Below, in pieces: positions 8,595-16,400 of a stretch of 48,144 nt of DNA; position 1 is the stretch's first letter, and each line of letters begins with the position of its first letter. A model generated the notes under the pieces. It searched no databases. It worked only from the letters and a program-made list of their open reading frames with translations, and had not been told where the DNA came from. This DNA comes from Anaerococcus tetradius ATCC 35098 (GTDB lineage Bacteria; Bacillota; Clostridia; Tissierellales; Peptoniphilaceae), in contig NZ_GG666309.1 of assembly GCF_000159095.1 (NCBI RefSeq), positions 1 through 48,144 on the forward strand, read 5' to 3'. Position numbers and translations under genes: made by a program.

Positions 8595-9989
8595 TTAGAC
8601 ATATCTTATTTTTTCTAAATCCAATACACGATTGCAAATTAAACTTGCAAATTCAAAATCATGGGTAGCTATAAAAATAATTTTATCTTTTGAATGTGAC
8701 TTTAATAATTCTACAGTTTTAATCATATTTTTATAATCAAGCCCACTTGTAGGCTCGTCTAAAATAAAAATTTCTTTGTTACACAATAGTCCACAAACTA
8801 TGGCAAGTCTTTGCTTTTGTCCCCCAGACAAAGTGTTAGGGTGGCTATTTTTATAATTATATAAGTCAAAATCATTTAGCAGTTCATTAATTAAATCATC
8901 TTTTACGTTCTTTATTCCTAATTTACATTCAGCAAAGACACTATCGGCAAATAATTGATAATTTACGTCTTGCATAACCATATAAGATATTTGCTTTCTT
9001 GCTTTTTCATCAATTTCTTTAGATTTTAAAATAAACTCACCCTTATAATCAGTATAAAGTCCACAAAGAGTTCTTAAAAAAGTAGTTTTCCCTATGCCGT
9101 TAGATCCTAAAACAGCAATAATATCACCCTTGTTTGCAGAAAAACTAAATCTATCTGTAAGGCATTTATCTTTCCTATAAATTGAAACATTATTTACCTG
9201 TAAATAAGACTTACCTATAATTGGTGATTTTTCTTTTATATTTAAACTAGGTTTGTTTCTTGTTCTTAAACCCATAGTCTTAATTTCATCTTCAGATAAA
9301 CTTAAAAAATCTTTATTGGAAAAAATTTTATCAATTTTCCCATTCTTCATATAAATAATTCTATCAACTAAATCCATTATATAATAGATTCTGTGTTCAG
9401 ATATAATAACTGTTTTACCACTCTCTTTCAACATGGATAAGTGTTTTTTTAATATATCTATTGTCGGTATGTCCAAATTAGAAGAAGGCTCATCAAGTAA
9501 ATAAATATCTGGATTTGTTGCATAAACTGATGCAAAAGCAATTTTTTGTTTCTCTCCTCCAGATAAATGAAAAATATTTCTATTTTTTAGTTTATTTATT
9601 TCTAATTTCTTGCAGGTTTCATCTAATTTCTCTTCTAAAATTTTTGTTTCTACTCCTTGGTTTTCTAGTCCGAATACAATTTCACTATTTGTATCCACAT
9701 TAAAGAATTGGGTTCTAGGATTTTGAAAAACACTGCCGACATTTTTTGAAAGTTCAAACATTTGATAGTCAGATAATGATTTATCATTTATTTTTACATC
9801 ACCATTTAAATCTCCTTCATAATAATATGGTATCAACTTATTTATAAGCCTTGTAATAGAGGTTTTTCCAGAGCCAGAAGAACCACATATTAAAATAAAC
9901 TCTCCTTTTTTTATTTCTATATTTATATTATCTAGGCTAATATCCTTAGAGTTTCTATATTTGAAACAAACTTCATTTAACTTAATCAT
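8595..9989 (-). CDS. ECF transporter ATPase, two ABC domains fused
   Basis: The 464-residue protein carries two complete ABC cassettes. The first has Walker A GSSGSGKTS (~36-44), signature LSGGEKQK and Walker B IYLLDEPSSNLD. The second has GSNGIGKTT (~280-290), LSGGQKQR and IFILDEPTSGLD. This corresponds to EcfA1-EcfA2 in one chain, common in group I ECF systems. It powers uptake with the T protein encoded just upstream (8-base overlap) and the S protein before that. It is the last gene of the long siderophore operon. The ECF set most likely imports the ferric siderophore or a related metal complex, inferred from context. A 7-bp inverted repeat overlaps its stop but has no T-run, so I did not call a terminator. 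Confidence 0.88.
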   Translation of the reverse strand: MIKLNEVCFKYRNSKDISLDNINIEIKKGEFILICGSSGSGKTSITRLINKLIPYYYEGDLNGDVKINDKSLSDYQMFELSKNVGSVFQNPRTQFFNVDTNSEIVFGLENQGVETKILEEKLDETCKKLEINKLKNRNIFHLSGGEKQKIAFASVYATNPDIYLLDEPSSNLDIPTIDILKKHLSMLKESGKTVIISEHRIYYIMDLVDRIIYMKNGKIDKIFSNKDFLSLSEDEIKTMGLRTRNKPSLNIKEKSPIIGKSYLQVNNVSIYRKDKCLTDRFSFSANKGDIIAVLGSNGIGKTTFLRTLCGLYTDYKGEFILKSKEIDEKARKQISYMVMQDVNYQLFADSVFAECKLGIKNVKDDLINELLNDFDLYNYKNSHPNTLSGGQKQRLAIVCGLLCNKEIFILDEPTSGLDYKNMIKTVELLKSHSKDKIIFIATHDFEFASLICNRVLDLEKIRYV

Positions 9990-10698
9990 AAAAATACCTC
10001 AAATATATTGTAAATGCAGTAATTACTACTCCAATTATTAGAGATAAATAATCTAAAATTCCAAAATTAATCCTTATAATTGAAGTTCGTTTATTTGGTG
10101 ATTCAATTCCCCTCGTGATAGAAGCTATAGTTAATTCATCTGCGGCTTTTGACGCCATAATTATCATAGGAGAATAAATGCATTCTACGGTTAAAGAAGG
10201 GTTTTTTATAAACCCCAAAAAAGATGGAGAAATTCCTCTAAACCTCATTGAATCTTTTATATATAGCCAATCTTCTTTTATAGTTGGTATATACCTAAGC
10301 ATTACTGCTAGGGGGATAGAAATTTTTTTAGAAACACCAACATAATCCATAGCAGATAAAAACTCCCCTACTTTCGTTGTGCTAAGTATTATCATAGAGA
10401 GCATACATACCGGATAAATTTTATTAACTAAACCCAAAAATGGCATAAATATGCTTCTAAAAGTATTACTTCCATATCTTACAATTAAAATACTAAGAAA
10501 ATATACTAATAGATATATTAATATCCCAGTAAAAGCAATTTTGATTTTTCTATTTATAAGACTAAAAATAGCAATTAATGCTACAAAAGCTAATTCATAT
10601 TCTATTGAGGGCAATATACTAGATATAATTATGCACAAAAATAGTAAAACTATTTTTGTGCATGGATTAATATGTGTATTCAATTCTCCTGAAATCAT
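9982..10698 (-). CDS. ECF transporter transmembrane (T) component
   Basis: A 238-residue membrane protein with four to six hydrophobic segments and the EcfT-type coupling region near residues 150-200 (DSMRFRGISPSFLG, later ASKAADELTIASITRGIESP). The ARG-like coupling motifs appear here as RFRG and TRGIE, the elements that contact the ATPases. Its start overlaps the stop of the S-component gene and its end overlaps the ATPase start, as expected for a fixed complex. Confidence 0.85.
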   Translation of the reverse strand: MISGELNTHINPCTKIVLLFLCIIISSILPSIEYELAFVALIAIFSLINRKIKIAFTGILIYLLVYFLSILIVRYGSNTFRSIFMPFLGLVNKIYPVCMLSMIILSTTKVGEFLSAMDYVGVSKKISIPLAVMLRYIPTIKEDWLYIKDSMRFRGISPSFLGFIKNPSLTVECIYSPMIIMASKAADELTIASITRGIESPNKRTSIIRINFGILDYLSLIIGVVITAFTIYLRYFYD

Positions 10699-11294
10699 AT
10701 AATACCCGCCTTTTCAAATTGCTTTTTCAAAAGTTTAGAACCTATAAAAGCACTAAATAAAGCAACTAAAAAAGTTCCAATCACAATAACATAAATCATC
10801 CAATCAGCAGCTGCTGCATTCATAGACTCTATATATGTTATATCTGTCCCCTTCTCTATCATTGCATTTGACCAAGACTTAGGATCCATAAAATATACGA
10901 CAAAAGTCCCTATATCTCCAAGTGCAAATACTCCAAAAGAAAGGATGTTTGTTTTTTTACTTTTATATGACTTGCTTCCTGCTATAAACTCAGCAATTAT
11001 CCCCATAACTAAAGTTCCAAGACCCATAGCCCAATGCATGCCAGTTGCAAATCTCAAAATACAAATTATTATTGCCAAAATAGCAATAGTTCCTCTTTTA
11101 GCCACTTTCGAGATCAGAAACATAAATATTATTCCTGATAAAAGAGCACTACCCATTGGCTGATAAAAGGTTAATACAGGATTCATTCCAAAAGGCATTC
11201 CCCCAATCATATTAAATATAAAATAGAGAGCTGTAAAAACCCCTATAGTAATCAAATCCTTTGTTTTTAGACCATTCATATTATTTTTATTCAT
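10695..11294 (-). CDS. ECF substrate-binding (S) component, Trep_Strep/MptE-like
   Basis: The 199-residue protein has about five or six membrane helices and begins with a short polar stretch followed by LKTKDLITIGVFTALYFIFN, typical of S components. The conserved block GGMPFGMNPVLTFYQPMGSA recalls the Trep_Strep family. That family is associated with ECF systems of unassigned or metal/siderophore-related substrates; I state this from memory. The start has AAAGGAGG six bases upstream, and the gene overlaps the preceding thiazolinyl imide reductase by 8 bases. That tight coupling to a siderophore-tailoring gene is the best hint that its ligand is the island's product. Confidence 0.8.
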   Translation of the reverse strand: MNKNNMNGLKTKDLITIGVFTALYFIFNMIGGMPFGMNPVLTFYQPMGSALLSGIIFMFLISKVAKRGTIAILAIIICILRFATGMHWAMGLGTLVMGIIAEFIAGSKSYKSKKTNILSFGVFALGDIGTFVVYFMDPKSWSNAMIEKGTDITYIESMNAAAADWMIYVIVIGTFLVALFSAFIGSKLLKKQFEKAGII

Positions 11295-12366
11295 TTTTTC
11301 CTCCTTTTAAATCATTAATTTTAATTGCATTTTTTTTATACGGTTGAATTATTTTACTTTGTCCAAGCTCTCTAGATAATTCACCCCATGTCTCTATCGC
11401 TGAAATCAAGTATTGTTGCTCCACTATATTAGCCTTTTTACTATCTATACAATTTATAAATTCTATAATGGACTTTGAAATAGAATTAACCCAACTTAAT
11501 TTCATCATACTACTATAAGTTTCTTCGTTATCTTCAGCTATTTCAAATGTTTTTAATTTCGAAAACTCATTGCTTTCTTCTAAATTAAATTTTCCATTTT
11601 TATCATGTGGCTTATCCAAACAACTCTCCCATATTATAGGTCCATTTGTACCTGATAATGTCAAATTCCCTGAGTTCGTTATAAACATTATTTTATGCAT
11701 TAATAACATGTAATTATCTGGATTTTTCGCAGTCATTTGATTTTGCACACTTATACATATAGGAATATCGTTTATATACCCTTCTATAATCTCAAAAGGT
11801 GATTCTATATTCTGCGTAGATATATTTCTAAATTCATAAGGTTTTAGTCCTCCCAAAGCTCTTCCCAAAATATCTATAAGAGGAAACAATACATGTACAC
11901 TGCATTGTGCAGAAATAAATCTAATTTTCGACAACTTATTTAGCTTTTTAGATAAACTCAAAAATGTATCTACACTTTTTAAATTTGGATAAAATGTGTT
12001 AAGTTTATAAAAACAAGAATTTTCTCTTGATAATTTCAAAAACTCTATATATTCTTTTAAATGAACTGGTTGTTCCTGAATTACATTTACTCCATTCTTT
12101 AACAGTTGCTTAACCAAATCACTGCCTGCCCCACCTATCAATGTTGACCCTATAACAACACAAGCCAAATCTATTTCATTAAGATTCACATCATTTAAGG
12201 TTGTATATATTGGTATTTTATACTTTTTAGCATAACTTTGAGACAATTCACTACCTTTTGACAAAATGCCTACTATCTGAAATTTTTCATTCATATTTTC
12301 GATAGCTTTTATATAAAACTGTCCAAATCCTACACCACAAACCAATACTCTATATTTGTTTTGCAT
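11287..12366 (-). CDS. Thiazolinyl imide reductase (YbtU/PchG/Irp3-like)
   Basis: The 359-residue NAD(P)H-dependent oxidoreductase belongs to the Gfo/Idh/MocA-like fold. It has a nucleotide-binding start RVLVCGVGFGQFYIKAI, then VIQEQPVHLKEYIEFL, KLNTFYPNLKSVDTFL and HVLFPLIDILGRALGGLKP. These blocks match the YbtU/PchG family, which reduces one thiazoline ring to thiazolidine while the chain is held on the NRPS. It lies three bases after the saccharopine-dehydrogenase-like gene and overlaps the ECF S gene. A run AAAGGGGGG precedes the start codon. The length is normal for the family (about 350-370). Confidence 0.9.
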   Translation of the reverse strand: MQNKYRVLVCGVGFGQFYIKAIENMNEKFQIVGILSKGSELSQSYAKKYKIPIYTTLNDVNLNEIDLACVVIGSTLIGGAGSDLVKQLLKNGVNVIQEQPVHLKEYIEFLKLSRENSCFYKLNTFYPNLKSVDTFLSLSKKLNKLSKIRFISAQCSVHVLFPLIDILGRALGGLKPYEFRNISTQNIESPFEIIEGYINDIPICISVQNQMTAKNPDNYMLLMHKIMFITNSGNLTLSGTNGPIIWESCLDKPHDKNGKFNLEESNEFSKLKTFEIAEDNEETYSSMMKLSWVNSISKSIIEFINCIDSKKANIVEQQYLISAIETWGELSRELGQSKIIQPYKKNAIKINDLKGGKNE

Positions 12367-12369
12367 AAC

Positions 12370-13491
12370 TTATATTTCCCCCCTTTCTTGGCTAACACAA
12401 ATTTCATCTCTTATTGATTTGCCATTTAATTTAATATCTAAAATAGCTTTTCTGTATAGCAACTCTTCTAAAACATCTTTACTATCCAAAATCTCAAACG
12501 CCCACATTGTTTTATTTATGTCATCTCTATCCAACAACTCTTTTACACACATTGCTGTTAAATAACCGTTTATAAGATAAGTATCTCCACATATAACTTC
12601 TAAAAACTCCTCATATTCCCCAAACCCATAGTCTAGAATTATAGAACATTGATACTTGTATTGAAGTAAATTATCCTTAGCTTTTCTTTTACTTGATATT
12701 TGCTCATTAATGTAATCGGCAACTTGATATACTTTCTCCAAGGAATATTCTTTCTGGATTTCTGAAACACCCTGTCTTAGAATCTTATCATGCTCTGGGT
12801 TGAGATACACATTATTCCAATAAACTTCATTATTAGGAAATTTTTCAGAAACATTTAATAACTCTTTAGAAATATATTTTATACATACAGAATTCAAAGG
12901 TAAAAAATCAACATTATTTTGTTCTTTTAAATCAACTTCTCTGCTTATTTTTTTCTTTTCTCCTTTATAGATAAAACAATTGGTCTCAATATATCCATCT
13001 AATGAACTCATTAAAACATCAATTAATGCATTTAATGTCACTTTCTCATTTCCTCCAGCATACATGTAAATACGTTTTAAGTTTTTTGAATATTTTTCAT
13101 TGAGCCACTTCAAAACAATTCCAGATAATCCTGGGAAATTTCCAGTACCTATTACAGATTTTGTATTTAAAATTATTTCATCATCCAATAAATTAACGCC
13201 AAATAAATCAACATATTTTAAATCAAGTTTTTTTATTGCATAAGCAATTTTAGGGCTTGTAATATATGAAGGTCCTGTCGCATTAACTATCAAGTCGCAA
13301 TCCTTACAAAAAAGGTACAACTCTTTATCATTCAAAACATCAACGGATACGTGCTCAATATATTTATCTACGAGATCTTTTTTTATATATCTATGTCCAC
13401 ATCTTAACCTATACCCACTTTGCTTCAACTCCTCAAATACTATATTCCCGCAAAAGCCACTAGATCCCAATATACCTATCTTTTTTTTCAT
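12370..13491 (-). CDS. Saccharopine-dehydrogenase-like reductase
   Basis: The 373-residue protein has an N-terminal Rossmann motif (KIGILGSSGFCGNIVFEEL), a following NATGPSY segment and the layout of saccharopine dehydrogenase-like NAD(P)-binding enzymes. It overlaps the NRPS stop by four bases (ATGA), so it belongs to the assembly line. In enantio-pyochelin loci the thiazoline reductase PchK is, as I recall, unrelated to PchG. This protein may be a comparable second thiazoline reductase or act on another imine; neither substrate nor stereochemistry can be read from sequence. It sits next to a clear YbtU-type reductase, so the locus encodes two unrelated candidate ring reductases. Confidence 0.7.
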   Translation of the reverse strand: MKKKIGILGSSGFCGNIVFEELKQSGYRLRCGHRYIKKDLVDKYIEHVSVDVLNDKELYLFCKDCDLIVNATGPSYITSPKIAYAIKKLDLKYVDLFGVNLLDDEIILNTKSVIGTGNFPGLSGIVLKWLNEKYSKNLKRIYMYAGGNEKVTLNALIDVLMSSLDGYIETNCFIYKGEKKKISREVDLKEQNNVDFLPLNSVCIKYISKELLNVSEKFPNNEVYWNNVYLNPEHDKILRQGVSEIQKEYSLEKVYQVADYINEQISSKRKAKDNLLQYKYQCSIILDYGFGEYEEFLEVICGDTYLINGYLTAMCVKELLDRDDINKTMWAFEILDSKDVLEELLYRKAILDIKLNGKSIRDEICVSQERGEI

Positions 13492-16400
13492 TGTTTTTTA
13501 TCTCCAAAAATATTTTTAAATACTTCACTTGCCATTTTCCCATTTAAACATGTTAAGTGATTCCCTTTTATTTTTTGTAGCTTTATATCCCCTAAAGTTG
13601 CATTCTTCCAAAATTTTTCATTATCAATATTATCGAGCGGTAAAAAAGTAAATTTTTCATTATCACAATATAAAACTTTTACATCTCCTACATAATTTTC
13701 AGGCTCATATAGCATAGCAGCCTCAAAACTTTGAGAGAATATGTTAAATCTTTGCTTAATATTACTTAAAGTATTTATTTCATTAAGCTTTTCGTTTTCA
13801 ATGCTATTTAACATCCTATTAAAACGCTCATTTTCATCTAATGTACTAAATTCTACATAACATTCTTTCACATTCTTAAATTTATCAATAGACTCTAAAA
13901 ATAAATCATCCCTTTGCATTAATTTAAGATTATAATTCTTCGATAAGTATAGTAAGCTCTTTCTCACTTCTTCGTCTGAAACTGAATGACCAGCTTTATT
14001 AATATTCGCTCCTATGAGTTGTGCAAATGCCCTTTCTAATAGAAAATTATTTAGTATCATCTTTTTGCATATCATAGTATCTATTGTGGTCACCATATTT
14101 ACCTTCAAACCTTTTTCTAATAGAACTTTACCAGTTTCAATAGCTATCAACCCACCCGTACAAAATCCTATTAATTCGAATTCTTTTTCTCCCGTCTGCT
14201 CTAATAGATTTGCATACTCGTATCCTAATGTTGATATCAAGTTATCTGGAGATATTGATAAAAAACTTTTTTCATCAATATTTCCTAATCCGTATAAATT
14301 ATACTTATCACAATTTTCATTTATTAATGGTATCAAGCTCGAATATGGTCCCAAGCTTCCTAAACCATCATGAAATAAAACACATGCTGAATTCGTAGTC
14401 TTTTTCTCACTCAGTAAAATTATTTTTCCTATACTCTCATTATCTTCTTTTAGTTCTTCTTGCGAGTTAAATATAAAATTACTACACATTTCTCTTAAGG
14501 AATCTGATTGAATTAAGCCCAACATTATCTGATCCCAAGGAACTTCTTTAAACTCTGCTAAGTTTTGTTTCATTTTAGAGGCAATCTGTGCAGCTATTAA
14601 AGAATCACCTCCTAATTCGAAAAAGTTGTCATTAATGCTCAAACTTTCAACTTTCAATGTTTCTTTCCATATTTGAACTAAATTTTTTTCTAAATTAGTT
14701 GCAGGTCCAACTTCCTTCTTATTTATTTCTTTTATTTTTACTCTTTTATTAATTCTTTCCTTTAAATCATCTCTTAGTTTTCTTCTATTAATACAAGCTT
14801 CCCTTGTAAGAGGGATTGAATTAATAACATTAAATGTATTAACTCTAATAGGATAAGGCAAGAGTCTTAATATATTATTTAAAATTCTTTTTTTATCTAA
14901 ATCAATAATACTTTCTCTAAATTTTACAATATATAAACATTGTCCCAAAATATCTCGTTCTCTGCTATTGTCTGGAAAACACTTCACCAAATCACCATTG
15001 CAATAATTTATGATTTTATTCATGTCATTCATTGATAAAAACACTTGATCCGTATCTTCTCTAAATCCTTTTATATGGTCTAAGCCTGCATGAAACTCCA
15101 TTGAAGTTAATAACGCATAACTTCCGGGTAAACCTTCAAGAATTACTAGATGTCCATTTCTAGTAAGCATTCCCTTAAATTGTTCTAATACTTCAGATTC
15201 ATCATTTGCATTATGAAATACATTATTGCAAATGATTAAATCAAACTCTGAATTATTCATTCCCTGTTCAAAATAATCTTTATTTATATCGTAAATTCCA
15301 AAATCTATATTATTATACTTTATAAAATTTTTTTCTGCTTCATTAATAAATGACTGAGAAATATCAGTAAATAAATACTTTATATTATAATTTTTAATTT
15401 GCTTCATTAAATCAATAGTGGTTCCTCCAACTCCTCCCCCTACTTCTAAAATCCTGAAATCCTTGTTAGGAAAGCGTTGATTGAAATCATCTATAATATC
15501 ATTAATATATTTTATCGTTGCTTTATTCATTATGTTACTTATAGGATTGTTTTTATATGCTGCTAAAGCTACATCAAAAGAACCATTTGGGAAAAATAAC
15601 TCAACTGAATTTATCTTTCCTTGTAGCAATTTAATTAGATTCACTCGTGATTCATAAAAATAATTCATCATTATATCGCTGTATTTAACGTGCAAATCTA
15701 TCTCTTTCCATTTTTCCCATGCCTTTCCTATATTATCTACTCTACAACTATTTAATTTGTATCCTCTGTTTGCGTTGTATTTAATAATTCCCTCGGAAAT
15801 AAGTGCATTAAGCCATCTTTTCAATAATCTTTTGTATATATCAACAACCTTTGTTTCATAATATATTTCTTTAATAGAATACCACTTGTTTTTATTAACA
15901 AATACTCCTAATTTTAAAAATGTTTGAAAAATATCCTCTATAGCCGTTTCGTTTGATGCCTGCATCCACCTTAAAAAATTATCCAAGTTAAAGTCATCCA
16001 CATCTTTTATGTTGAACTCCGAAAATTTAATATTTCTGGTATCTTTGGTTGCTTCAGAAAAATTTGGTTGGACAAACACATCTACGCTACAATCATTTTT
16101 ATTGGGGACAATTGCAGACTTATGAATATCTTTTAAAGAATTAATTTTACTTTCAATTTCATAAACATTAATATCGTTACCCTCTAATTTTACATCACCA
16201 GTACTATCATGGGTTACTATTATACTATCTGATGTATACATTCCTCTAAATTTTGTTTTCGCAAGAACATTTTTTTGATCAGTACTGTTATATATGTCAC
16301 TACTTGACTCATCGTTCGATTTTTTGTTGACGAATATATCACCTACAACCCATTCTGGGCACATAGACAAATGCTGATCCAAAATAGAAACTTCACCGCT

